In this document: positions 1 through 8,471 of the stretch, piece after piece
Layout: the number at the start of each line of letters is the position of its first letter
How positions within the stretch are numbered: the stretch's first letter is position 1
NCBI GenBank assembly: GCA_026709505.1
Contig: JAPOSW010000066.1
Location: 1-55,538, forward strand
Direction: 5' to 3'
Source: Gammaproteobacteria bacterium
GTDB taxonomy: Bacteria > Pseudomonadota > Gammaproteobacteria > Arenicellales > Poriferihabitantaceae
Length of the DNA: 55,538 bases
Notes under the pieces: model-generated
The model's input: the letters and a program-made list of their open reading frames with translations, nothing else
Told to the model about the DNA's origin: nothing
Database searches by the model: none
Translations under genes and position numbers: made by a program

Positions 1-117
1 GCCGTCCGGCCAGCGCAGCCGGAACAGTGCGTCATGGCACTTGTCCTCGTCTCCGTAATGTTCGAGAAATTCGTTGAGACTGAGGCCTTTCTGGAACTGG
101 ACAGGATTTCGCTTCAT
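1..117 (-). mobile_element. IS1595-type transposase, N-terminal part cut by window edge
   Basis: Reads on the minus strand from the ATG at 117 to the window edge, giving 39 residues beginning MKRNPVQFQKGLSLNEFLEH and including DKCHDALFRLRWPDG. This start, with 'FLE.YG.E..C..ALF..RWP.G', is the familiar N terminus of IS1595/ISXO2-type transposases, just before their zinc-ribbon segment. The rest lies outside the window, so intactness cannot be judged. The ATG is preceded by AAAAAGGAG, a good ribosome binding site. I could not identify terminal inverted repeats with confidence. Confidence 0.8.
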
Positions 118-922
118 GGATATACTCCTTTTTAATCAAGTGGTTGCATCTGTCCCATTGTATCACAAAACCTGCTTATGATTGGTGGTAATTAGGATTA
201 TTTATGGCCTGCTCTCAGACTGCCCAATGCTTGAGTCATGCCTTGAACTTGTTTTTCTACAGTGTCTTAAGGACATCGCCCAGCTGAGGCTGTATGTCAT
301 GGCGCTTTCGTTGCTTCCAAGCAACTCGAAAACAGAATCCGCCTTCCTGCCATGTACCGTGCGTCATGCATGTCTCCAGAATGGCATGCTACTTTTCTCG
401 TTCTATTGTCAATTTGCCAGATTCCCATTAACAGGTTTGGCCATGTTTTTCTGTTTGTCCCAAAATTGCAGACATTTTCAAGTCAGATTGGGAATCAGGT
501 TTCTCGGACTCGTCAGCAAACCTATTCTTTATGGCACAATACCATGAACCACCGTTCAATTTAAACTGTGAAACAAGCTTCCTTAATAACGGTGTGTCCA
601 CATGCAGGGATGGGGGCTATATGTGCCAAACCCTAAAAGCAGTGCTTGAGTATTCACTACAAACGCAACTACCGAAAAAACGTTTCAACTTCAACATTAG
701 TGAAGATTCAATATAACTCAACCGCTCTTAACGGCCACACATCTGCAAAAACATAGGAGTTTCAACACTATGAAACCCCATAAAACTGTGGCTATAGTAA
801 ATATTGGTTTTGGTCCTATCATTGGTAATATCTGCTGATTAACAAAAAGTAAATACACCTAACTTAATAAGTCGTGAAATTATATAGTGATCCATTTACT
901 TGATTCGAGGTAAATTTTTATT
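118..922. other. AT-rich stretch without a recognisable gene
   Basis: About 800 bases between the transposase start and the FGE-like fragment. Open frames here are short, and their translations show no family I recognise and little protein-like composition. It probably contains the outer end of the insertion sequence and degraded DNA. I see no RNA gene or clear hairpin terminator. Confidence 0.5.
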
Positions 923-1243
923 TTATTTTGCAAGTACTCGTAGAGTGAGCGTCCGGGCGATACGGAAACCGTTGCTGTTGCTGCGGTTGAACGGTCTGCC
1001 CCTGAGGCGATTCGCTGAACGCAGATACCTCGGATTATAGTCATAGGAACCGCCACGCAATCCGCGATATTTGCAGTCTCCGCTGACCCAAGCACTGCCG
1101 TCCGATGGGGCACCGTGATAACTGTTGCTATAACAGTCCTCCAACCACTCCCAGACATTACCGAGCACATCATGCAGGCCAAAGGCATTCGCCAGATAAC
1201 TCCCCACCGGAACTGGCTTTCCGACATTGCGTCCAAAATTTGC
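923..1243 (-). pseudogene. C-terminal fragment of a formylglycine-generating-enzyme (SUMF1/FGE-sulfatase) domain protein
   Basis: The minus-strand frame from 1243 to the TAA at 923-925 reads ANFGRNVGKPVPVGSY, then NAFGLHDVLGNVWEWLEDCY, then YRGLRGGSYDYNPRYLRSA and NSNGFRIA. The blocks 'NAFGL.D..GNVWEW..D', 'RGGSW/Y' and 'GFR.AR' are the hallmark end of the FGE-sulfatase fold, also used in serine/threonine kinase-linked and diversity-generating proteins. The frame is closed by a TAG at 1244-1246, and the N-terminal two thirds of the domain are missing. The break sits next to the ISAzo13-type fragment, so truncation by insertion is likely. No start codon or promoter belongs to it; I call it a remnant. 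Confidence 0.75.
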
Positions 1244-1320
1244 CTAAGGGACCTGACGAGAATTAACTTGCCATCATTCCCAGCTTGTGCCATGATGCCC
1301 GGATAAAGCATGATCCGGAC

Positions 1321-1699
1321 CGTAGCGAGGCATGGGTGAATGTCGGATGCGACCATGATGCCCCGGCCTTTGCGGCCGCCTCGCTCCGGCAGTGGCGGGA
1401 GGAAGCAACGGTTACCGCTCGTGCGCATGGAAGCAGAAACTCCAGGGGTTTGCCGACAACACGGGGATGCGGGTGCACGTCAGACACTCTCCACCCGGCA
1501 CCAGCAAGTGGAACCGGGTCGAGCACCGGCTGTTGTGCTACGTCACGCAGAACTGGCGGGGCGTCCGCTGCACACCTTCGAGACCGTGGTCGACCTCATC
1601 AGCAACACCCGTACCGATGCAGAGATCAGGGTCCTCTCGCTGCATCACGATCCGCTCCACGGCGACTGGAACTATGAACTTCGCCCCGGAAAGTTGAAA
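1321..1699 (+). pseudogene. ISAzo13-family transposase fragment in three reading frames
   Basis: Three consecutive pieces of one protein lie in three different frames. The first, from about 1324, reads SEAWVNVGCDHDAPAFAAAS. The second, from about 1392, reads GGSNGYRSCAWKQKLQGFAD followed by PPGTSKWNRVEHRL. The third, from about 1563, reads RPLHTFETVVDLI and HGDWNYELRP. The order and spacing match the C-terminal half of ISAzo13-type (DDE) transposases, with frameshifts or small deletions near 1390 and 1560 and the N-terminal half absent. It is non-functional. Just after it, a 25-base sequence (1688-1712) recurs at 7876-7901. Confidence 0.75.
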
Positions 1700-1718
1700 A
1701 TTAAATTAGACCAGCCTC

Positions 1719-2168
1719 CTAAGTTCTTCTGCACGCAGAACTCTTGAGCAGATGTGCCTGGCGTTGATCGGAATAAATCTTCCCTCTAGGTTCATTAATA
1801 AGTTCGTGATTTTTGAAATCCTCCCTGAGGTCTTTGTCACCCGTTAACAAGATTCGAGCACCGGTATGCTGGGCTAAAGCCAGTATATGATGATCATCGG
1901 ACTTTACTTTGGGGTTGTTACGAAACTCCTTTTCCAAATTTTCAAAAGAATTGGCAGGTATCACCGATGCTCGACCTGCATCCAAATAAGCTTTAAGCTT
2001 TACCTTGGCGCTATAGGGAACTTCCTCGGAAAACAATCCACCTGCGGAGTAAATCAGGTGGCCAGGCTTGTTTCTCTTAGTCAGCCATTTATGAATTGGT
2101 TCAACCTCATCGCCATACGGCTCCTTGAGGAACCAACCCATCCGATTGGCATCCACGATTATGCACAT
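1719..2168 (-). CDS. PIN-like nuclease of an ATPase-PIN module, copy A
   Basis: A 149-residue protein. Acidic residues are placed as in PIN-fold nucleases: D6 in IIVDAN, E48/E49, D91/D92 in SDDHHILALAQ, and D111/D113 in LLTGDKDLREDF. The C-terminal part EPRGKIYS resembles DPEGKIYS of the second copy (12535-13011), and the acidic residues fall at the same positions in both. It starts 11 bases after the stop of the upstream ATPase gene, with AAGGTG just before its ATG, so the two are one transcription unit. Family knowledge: PIN domains are metal-dependent RNases, often toxins or effectors. Inference: it is the effector of the ATPase. It is not a plain VapC, because no small antitoxin gene is adjacent. 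Confidence 0.75.
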   Translation of the reverse strand: MCIIVDANRMGWFLKEPYGDEVEPIHKWLTKRNKPGHLIYSAGGLFSEEVPYSAKVKLKAYLDAGRASVIPANSFENLEKEFRNNPKVKSDDHHILALAQHTGARILLTGDKDLREDFKNHELINEPRGKIYSDQRQAHLLKSSACRRT

Positions 2169-2179
2169 ATCACCTTGGT

Positions 2180-3577
2180 TCAGTCATTCAAGCCCAACAG
2201 ACGATCTGTTTCCCTGAGGAAAAAGGACCGATAGCTATCCGGAGCGTTTTCAATGTTCCCGAATTTGTCCAGGACAATATTATGCATTTGCACCTTGTTG
2301 TTCTTGGGTTCAAAAAATATGATGGATACATCTTCGGGCTTTAGCTGTTTCTTTCGCACCAGGATGCGTATACGATCGACAATGTAATCGCTATGAGTTT
2401 CAATCAAAAATCGATTGCGACTTGCCTTTTTATTGACAACTTTGGCAAACAGATTGGCTAGCTCTGCCTGTCCCTTGGGATGCAAATGCACTTCAGGCTG
2501 CTGTAGAAGAAATGTCTTGCCATATCGACGGCTAGCTTTAAGTGATCTCGATCCTCTGCCATCTTCGGACAATAGCTCAACCAGTATCGGCAGACTTTGA
2601 CTCACCCCATAGCCCACATCCATGATATTTGAGTATGCACCTGACTGGGACTTCACTTGAAGTTGGAAAGGGTCATGAATCTGTTTCCCGTGGCGCCGCA
2701 CCTTGATATCCGAAAAAAGCCCGGAATCCTTTCCAAACTCTACCAGTTCGTCATGCAGTGATTGCCAGCGATTTTTCTCGACATGGTCCAGTCTCATCAT
2801 CAACATGGGAATGTGCTCTCCTCCGGGACTGTCTACTTCACTGACTGGGTCATAGGTCCGCTTGGGTTTAGCGCGCAGAGGCGCAACCGGAACGATTGTC
2901 GTAGCAAACGAGGACAACAATTCATATTTGTGATAGCTCAAGTGCTCTTTCCTTTTGTCAGAATCACTGAGATTTAGCAACTTATGCAGGTAGCTGGTTA
3001 TTGGTTCGGCATTCGGAAATTCTCTTGAAAACCATTTTTCGGCAAAAATTAGATACTCGAAACCAAGCAAGAAAATTGGGAAATCTGCGGGGTCCAGCCT
3101 GATATAGACTTCCCGGTCTGGAATAGCTACGACAGCGTTATAATCTTCCTCATTTCGTCGGATATTTATGAATTCGGTTGGGCCAAATCGATATAGGCAG
3201 GACTTTGGCACGGGCTGTGAGCCACGTTCTTCAAAGGTGAAAACGATCTCCGAGGGAAGCATATCTCGAATTTGTTTGTGCGAAGGAAGGCTGATACCCA
3301 ACTTGAACTCATTTATCCGCCCGGTAGGACCTTGACGCGACCGCACAATATCTCTGAACGACCCCATAGAAAACGGTTCCTGATTGAAATCAGGCAGTGC
3401 TTCATCCCGTGAACGGTATGGGTGCAGCATTTGATGTAATATGGAAAAACAAGCCAGAAAGGTACTTTTTCCTGTACTGTTTTCGCCAACCAGAAGAGTG
3501 ATCGGCCGCACGCTTCCACGTTGCTCCCCTTGAAAACAGCGAACATCCTCCAAAATCAGTTGTTCTGGTTGCGGCAT
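2180..3577 (-). CDS. OLD/RecF-like AAA ATPase of an ATPase-PIN module, copy A
   Basis: A 465-residue ATPase of the AAA_15/AAA_21 type. Visible motifs: an N-terminal strand ILEDVRCFQG typical of RecF/SMC-like ATPases, Walker A GENSTGKST (residues 31-39), an ABC-like signature GYGVSQSLPILVELL, Walker B FLLQQPEVHLHPKGQAEL, and the final switch IETHSDYIVDRIR. A middle block, APLRAKPKRTYDPVSEVDSP, is shared with the second copy (11225-12535). The C terminus (LDKFGNIENAPDSYRSFF) resembles that of stand-alone OLD-like ATPases that lack a TOPRIM domain. No nuclease domain is fused; the neighbouring PIN-like gene may supply that function. Related ATPases drive defence systems such as PARIS, Gabija and Septu, but with different partners. 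Confidence 0.8.
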   Translation of the reverse strand: MPQPEQLILEDVRCFQGEQRGSVRPITLLVGENSTGKSTFLACFSILHQMLHPYRSRDEALPDFNQEPFSMGSFRDIVRSRQGPTGRINEFKLGISLPSHKQIRDMLPSEIVFTFEERGSQPVPKSCLYRFGPTEFINIRRNEEDYNAVVAIPDREVYIRLDPADFPIFLLGFEYLIFAEKWFSREFPNAEPITSYLHKLLNLSDSDKRKEHLSYHKYELLSSFATTIVPVAPLRAKPKRTYDPVSEVDSPGGEHIPMLMMRLDHVEKNRWQSLHDELVEFGKDSGLFSDIKVRRHGKQIHDPFQLQVKSQSGAYSNIMDVGYGVSQSLPILVELLSEDGRGSRSLKASRRYGKTFLLQQPEVHLHPKGQAELANLFAKVVNKKASRNRFLIETHSDYIVDRIRILVRKKQLKPEDVSIIFFEPKNNKVQMHNIVLDKFGNIENAPDSYRSFFLRETDRLLGLND

Positions 3578-4383
3578 TGTTATTCTTGATTAACGAGGCT
3601 CGAGTTAATTTGAAAAATGGCCTGTAATGTCACAAATATCAAAATGCCAAAGTCCGGATATCCCAGGTTTTATTCACACATTTTGTTTGGTCAGAAATAT
3701 GCGGCAGGCCAAAAATTCGAATCATGCAGATTTGATATGTTGACGATTGAGATTTTACTTTATACGAATAGTATTTCACTTCTTTCAAGCTTGCCCTTTA
3801 ATTCATCTATTAAGAATATCTTCGCATGTTGACATGAATATTTTACGGTCACGCACATTCGATTCCAGCTCCGCTCGCAAAGAGCGAATCATGCAAAGCT
3901 TAGACACTTTCGTTCTTCTTTTACTCTTCTTTGCCTTGTGATATTAGTAATGAAGCACATACAATCGACCCTCCCCAAAACGAGCCAGATTTTCAGATTC
4001 CTGCCCCGCAATGTTCGGCATTCAGCAGGTCATGCAGCCCGAGAATTGATGTCAAAAGTCGGGACTGGAAGTCTAGTCACACCAAAACCATAAAATCAAG
4101 CGGAGAATATTTCATGGCGGCGGGTGATTAAGAAACAAAAGAATGATGGTTTATAAAGTCAGTAGTCCCGATCCAAGCATTGTATTGCCTCAAAATGAAA
4201 TATTTGTTTATGCCAAATACTAGGAAATGCCTTTTAAAGCAGGCATTATTAACATACCAAAATACTCAACCTTTTGTCAACTTTTACGCAATTTTAAAGA
4301 GCCGGCAATACGGCCTGCACCTGTGATATACTATAAATAAAACAATAGGTTAAATATTTTTTAAGAGAGATACGGACTGCCAA
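3578..4383. other. AT-rich region without a recognisable gene
   Basis: About 800 bases upstream of the copy A ATPase. The reading frames are short and low in protein character, and I recognise no family on either strand. The promoter of the ATPase-PIN pair should lie in the part nearest 3577, but I cannot assign -35/-10 boxes securely. Confidence 0.4.
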
Positions 4384-4746
4384 TTAGCTATAAGTCATGT
4401 CTGAACGTAAACTGGGGCAAAACCGTTCCGGCATCAGTCCTTTGGTGATGCCGAGATCGAGTCTTTCCTGCAGTTCATGAGCCTGGCAGTAGCTGCTCAG
4501 CCGGGTCATCTAGAACAGGGGGCGCGTATTTGTGTCATTGCCTCCATGCACCGTAATGCAGTACTTCCGGCCAGTTATGTTAAGAGAATATTTGTGTAGA
4601 ACGGGCAGGGTGCGGACCAGCTTCAACAAGGCTCGGAAATAGCGGCCGTTGGAAAGAATCTTGTCCAATGTCTCGGCAGAAACGACTTTTCCGCGTTCAG
4701 GGTGAGAATTCAGGCATTGCTTACGGGAATTTCCCACCCCCGGCAT
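4384..4746 (-). pseudogene. Unrecognised ORF interrupted by an in-frame amber codon
   Basis: The minus strand from the ATG at 4746 reads 78 residues to a TAG at 4510-4512, then continues in the same frame (MTRLSSYCQAHELQERLDLG) to a TAA at 4384-4386. The segment ETLDKILSNGRYFRALLKLV looks helical and protein-like, but I do not recognise the family. Together the halves would give about 120 residues. TAG is an ordinary stop in this window (lptA, lptB, hpf, ptsN), so recoding is unlikely and decay is the simpler reading. It could also be chance. Confidence 0.3.
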
Positions 4747-4763
4747 GACAATGGAGAACTTGG

Positions 4764-5040
4764 CCGTTACGAATCCTGGTATGCGCGCCTTCTATACATG
4801 GGTTTTCGGAACCTGCATCGACCTATGAGTCGAGGAGTTCTCAAGCCATGGACGATCGAACATGGTGCTGCTAAATGAAGGCAAGGTGTTCGTGCTTGAA
4901 CTCAAGATGGCAGAAGGCAGGGCTCTGGACGGCACCATGGGTAGGTGCGCAAGCGCAGTTATGCCGTCAAGTGCAGGGATCGGGGCGAACCGATTTACCT
5001 GATCGGAATGGTGTTTGACTGGAAAGAGATTAACTTGTAG
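4764..5040 (+). pseudogene. C-terminal remnant of a PD-(D/E)XK nuclease-domain protein (DUF1703/PDDEXK_9-like)
   Basis: Plus-strand pieces in shifted frames read RYESWYARLLYMGFRNLH (from 4764), then HGRSNMVLLNEGKVFVLELK (about 4848-4908), then VRKRSYAVKCRDRGEPIYLI and GMVFDWKEINL ending with TAG at 5038-5040. 'HGRxDMVV....VFVLELK' and 'YA.K......IYLIG..F' are the core of the PD-(D/E)XK domain attached to AAA-like proteins of the DUF1703 family. The E-x-K pair is kept, while the usual first aspartate is Asn here. The frame breaks between the pieces, and the absent ATPase half, mark it as a relic. Confidence 0.65.
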
Positions 5041-5252
5041 CGACCCACGCCGAGGAGGCTTTATTTCGGTGCCTGTGTATGCATGAACCAGTCCAAAAAA
5101 ACTGATTTTAGGTACATCAATTTAAGGACACTTGCAGCTTTGCTGTTTTAGTAAATTAGCTGTTTTCCATGCTGACGAAGTTTTCTGACCCAGCATCTTA
5201 TCGGCCCCGGATTCTAATGGACACTGTCCATCGGGAAAGCGTCCGATAGACT

Positions 5253-5573
5253 TCATTCGGTTGCCTTCTGCTGGCTATCTGCAAACCGGTCGAGCTGTTC
5301 GACTGAGGCCTCATTCTGGTATCTTGCCCTGTAGTCGGCATAGGGCATGCCATAGACGATTTCCCGGGCCTGCTCATAGTTGACCTCAATACCGTGGGAT
5401 TCGGCTTCCGATACATACCATTTGGAGAAGCAGTTGCGACAGAAATAGGCAAGGTTCATGATATCAATGTTCTGAACCTCGGGATGTTTCTGCAGGTGAC
5501 CGAGCAGCTTGCGAAACAGCGCGGCTTCAATCTCAATGCGGCTTTGTTCGTCGATTTTCGGAAGATCAGACAT
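5253..5573 (-). CDS. DUF1244 family protein
   Basis: A 106-residue soluble protein. The block IMNLAYFCRNCFSKWYVSEA followed by EAREIVYGMPYADYRARYQ-type sequence (here QAREIVYGMPYADYRARYQ) is the conserved core of DUF1244, a small family widespread in alpha- and gammaproteobacteria whose function is unknown to me. The length fits the family, and the start at 5573 has GGAGTAAT just upstream. It is a single gene between the decayed island and kdsD and is probably part of the ancestral chromosome, marking the island's right border. Confidence 0.85.
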   Translation of the reverse strand: MSDLPKIDEQSRIEIEAALFRKLLGHLQKHPEVQNIDIMNLAYFCRNCFSKWYVSEAESHGIEVNYEQAREIVYGMPYADYRARYQNEASVEQLDRFADSQQKATE

Positions 5574-5974
5574 TAAATTACTCCTTTGGGGTGATCATTC
5601 GCTGTATTGTACAGGATGGTTTTGGGTTGCTATGGCAATCTGTTCATGCAAAGAGTAAAAATGCTCCGTCAATACGGCAGCATGGGCATTCTGAATGCAT
5701 TCAATATCGCCTCGATTAGCCGTCCGTTTTCGGCTTGATCAGGAAGGTGGTAATCTTGTCGAGTGTCGACGTGAACCGGTCGCGATGATCGGAAACCATA
5801 AGCCATGAAACCGACACTCATCGAGATTAATCGCAGACCGGGGTAGCCAATAGAATTACTGATAACCGTTTAGGGATAAAATTGGGCCTGAAGGCTTTGC
5901 CATTTCACAGACACAAACATAGAATCAACTGCACTATTTTTCGGCTATCACTCGGAACGGGAACATCATCATTT
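5574..5974. other. Intergenic region upstream of kdsD
   Basis: Divergent spacer of 400 bases between the DUF1244 gene and kdsD. It should hold both promoters. I see no RNA gene, strong hairpin or convincing operator. Confidence 0.4.
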
Positions 5975-6964
5975 ATGTCATCAGATAACATCCTTAATGA
6001 GGCCCGTAACGTCATTCAGATCGAAGCGGATGCCATCAATGCCCTCTCGGCCAGGCTTGATGATCATTTCACAAAAGCCTGCAAAATGCTTATGGAGTGC
6101 GAGGGCCGAGTAGTCGTCATCGGCATGGGCAAATCAGGACATGTTGGCGGTAAAATCGCAGCAACACTAGCCAGTACCGGTACTCCAGCATTTTTTCTGC
6201 ACCCGGGCGAAGCCAGTCATGGAGATGCCGGCATGATCACAACCCGGGACATGGCATTAACCATCTCGAACTCTGGCGAGACTCTTGAGATTGTGACCAT
6301 CATCCCGATTATCAAGCATCTGGGAATCAAGATGGTTGCCATGACCGGCAACCCCGATTCGACCCTGGCTGTCGAGGCTGATATTTTTCTAAACATCAGT
6401 GTCGAGAAGGAAGCCTGCCCTCATAATCTTGCGCCAACTGCAAGCACCACTGCAACTTTGGTCATGGGAGATGCTCTCGCCGTTGCGGTTCAGCACATGA
6501 GAGGCTTTTCTGCTCAGGACTTTGCACGAACCCACCCGGGAGGAATGCTGGGAAAACGCCTATTGCTGTATGCACGCAACCTGATGCATAGCGGGGATGA
6601 ACTGCCCCTGGTAAGTCCGGAAACAACACTGGATCAAGTACTGATCGAAATGTCGTCCAAGATTTTGGGGATGGTTGGCATCGTTGATGAAAACCAGCAC
6701 TTGCTCGGCATATTCACGGACGGAGACCTGAGGCGGGCAATGGAAAATGGCGTCGACATTTACGCTCGGTCAGCAGGTGAACTAATGAACATCTCACCCT
6801 ATACGATCAGTGCCGATACCCTTGCCCAAGAGATTGTCGGGAAGATGCGTGAATATGCAACATATGGCCCGCATGCCATCAATGGCATGTTTGTTGTTGA
6901 TGACAACAATAAGGTGGTAGGCGCTCTGAACACCCACGACCTGCTTCGGGCCGGTGTTATCTAA
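5975..6964 (+). CDS. kdsD: Arabinose-5-phosphate isomerase
   Basis: A 329-residue enzyme converting ribulose 5-phosphate to arabinose 5-phosphate, the first committed step to Kdo for lipopolysaccharide. The N-terminal half is a SIS domain (RVVVIGMGKSGHVGGKIAAT; FFLHPGEASHGDAGMI; LTISNSGETLEI). The C-terminal half has two CBS domains, with DENQHLLGIFTDGDLRRAM in the first. I place the start at the ATG of MSSDNILNEARNV; an upstream TTG at 5882 would add a tail foreign to the family. KdsD is normally followed by kdsC, but here a 1.5 kb scar separates it from lptC. Confidence 0.93.
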   Translation: MSSDNILNEARNVIQIEADAINALSARLDDHFTKACKMLMECEGRVVVIGMGKSGHVGGKIAATLASTGTPAFFLHPGEASHGDAGMITTRDMALTISNSGETLEIVTIIPIIKHLGIKMVAMTGNPDSTLAVEADIFLNISVEKEACPHNLAPTASTTATLVMGDALAVAVQHMRGFSAQDFARTHPGGMLGKRLLLYARNLMHSGDELPLVSPETTLDQVLIEMSSKILGMVGIVDENQHLLGIFTDGDLRRAMENGVDIYARSAGELMNISPYTISADTLAQEIVGKMREYATYGPHAINGMFVVDDNNKVVGALNTHDLLRAGVI

Positions 6965-7170
6965 GGCATCAACAGTCAACATAAAAACCGATAGTAAATT
7001 CGAAAAAACTGACAAACACAAATAGCAATGGTTATAATCTGACAACACTAAAGCAAATTAAATGGCAATCTCGATGAAAATATTTTGTTATAAAAAAAGG
7101 CCGGGCACACTTCCATTCGTATGATTCAAAACTCACATCACAATCACCCGGGTTAAGGGTGGGGGTATAA

Positions 7171-7710
7171 TTGGATTTGATCAACTTGGTTATCGGGGCT
7201 TTTGCTTGGTGCAGTGTCAGTCATTGCAACAAATGTTGCTCAGTCATGGTGGAAAAAAAGAATACGGCGATTAAATCACTTAACCTTCATTAAGAGTATA
7301 TTGTGAAGAGGCAATTGAGCGCTGGGAAAGTTTCCCAAGTAACGATGACCCTGATGTTGATCTGAAAAAGTTTGTTGATAGGGTTGAGGAATGTGCGGAA
7401 GAAATAAGAAAAAGTGATGACCAGCTCACTCCATTTATACCTTTTTCAGAAAAGGCCGAAAATAGTATAAGTCTTGAGAAAATACATGAGATATTTGGGT
7501 ACAGCAGCCTTTCGGAAGAGCAACTTGGGACTATTGCTTAGATTCATTCATGCCGAAGAGCTAGTATATGCATTAGCGAATGATCTGAGGAGTGAATATG
7601 TGCGAAAAGGGATTAGTCAGGACAGAAAAGCCAAAGTTTTCTTGTTCTATGGAAAAGCTGTAAAGAGTGCCTATTATTATGCCCATAAGGTTATTAAACT
7701 GTTGAGATAA
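7171..7710 (+). pseudogene. Decayed gene for a small membrane-anchored protein, three frames
   Basis: Three protein-like stretches follow each other in different frames: an N-terminal membrane segment (LDLINLVIGAFAW, then GAVSVIATNVAQSWWKKRI after a shift near 7207); a soluble acidic stretch (EEAIERWESFPSNDDPDVDL to LSEEQLGTIA) after a shift near 7300; and a basic C terminus (LRFIHAEELVYALANDL to AHKVIKLLR) after a shift near 7535. Reassembled, they make one protein of about 175 residues with one N-terminal transmembrane helix. I do not recognise the family. It is low in GC compared with kdsD and lptC, suggesting that it was acquired. Confidence 0.45.
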
Positions 7711-7980
7711 CCTTGGGGTTGGAAGAATTGTTAAGGAGGCTGATCTGAATTGATTTCCCGCCAGACTGGGACAGTGTTTAAAACCCGGATGAAACATGCG
7801 CCTGAGCTGTCAAGATGAATGCGGCGGTCGTGGTGTGGGTGGTACATCCCGGCGGCATGGGAATCGTGTGCCATCGGAAAGTTGGGAAATTAAATTAGAC
7901 CGGGATACTAACCAGCCAACTCGTCAAAATTTATTCACTCTGCATTCCATCAGAACCAGGTAATTCTAATCTAGGGAATT
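7711..7980. other. Scar region with a sequence shared with the ISAzo13 remnant
   Basis: No gene. Bases 7876-7901 (GGAAAGTTG..AAATTAAATTAGACC) repeat, with a two-base change and one extra base, the sequence at 1688-1712 just beyond the ISAzo13-type transposase fragment. This suggests a second insertion of the same or a related element whose body has been deleted, leaving an end here. Confidence 0.5.
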
Positions 7981-7983
7981 AAC

Positions 7984-8254
7984 GATGGAGATGCTCTCGC
8001 TGTTGCAATTCAGTACATGAGAGGGCTTTTGTATGCAAGCAACTGATGCATAGCGGCGATGAACTGCCCTCGGTGAGTCCAGAAACAACACTGGATGGAG
8101 TACTGGTCGAAATGTCGTCCGAGGTACTGGGGTTAGTATCCTAGATGAAAACTAGCACTTGCTCGGCTTATTCGCAGACGGCGGTCTGCGTGTGCAATGG
8201 AGAATGGCATTGACATCTATGTCCGGCCAGCAGGCGAACTGATAGCAATTTGAA
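7984..8254 (+). pseudogene. Degenerate second copy of an internal kdsD segment
   Basis: The nucleotide sequence closely follows kdsD bases about 6466-6785: GGAGATGCTCTCGC, GAACTGCCC, GAAACAACACTGGAT and GAAATGTCGTCC recur in the same order. There are deletions (about 40 bases corresponding to the stretch after the 'HMRGF' codons), base changes and a stop in every frame. It lies immediately upstream of lptC, just where kdsC stands in most gammaproteobacteria. A partial duplication or failed recombination involving kdsD, followed by decay, explains it. It cannot encode an enzyme. Confidence 0.85.
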
Positions 8255-8471
8255 GCCAACCGGGTATTTTGATCCAGGACTCGTTACTCCCCAACGAATG
8301 ACAGGATGATCCCACGCTAACTGAATTCTCTGGATTACGTGCTTAATTCACGAAAAAGCGAGAAAAACATGTCATGGTAATACCATGGTTATGCCATTAA
8401 TAATCCATGCTGATGAACTCGCATCTGGAAATTAGAGTGTGATGGTCCTGAACGAATGAATACAGATTCTG

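Noticed and set aside
182..716. Overlapping plus-strand frames of 61-121 residues at the left end
   Set aside because: Three mutually overlapping frames with unusual composition and no family resemblance; AT-rich debris is more likely.
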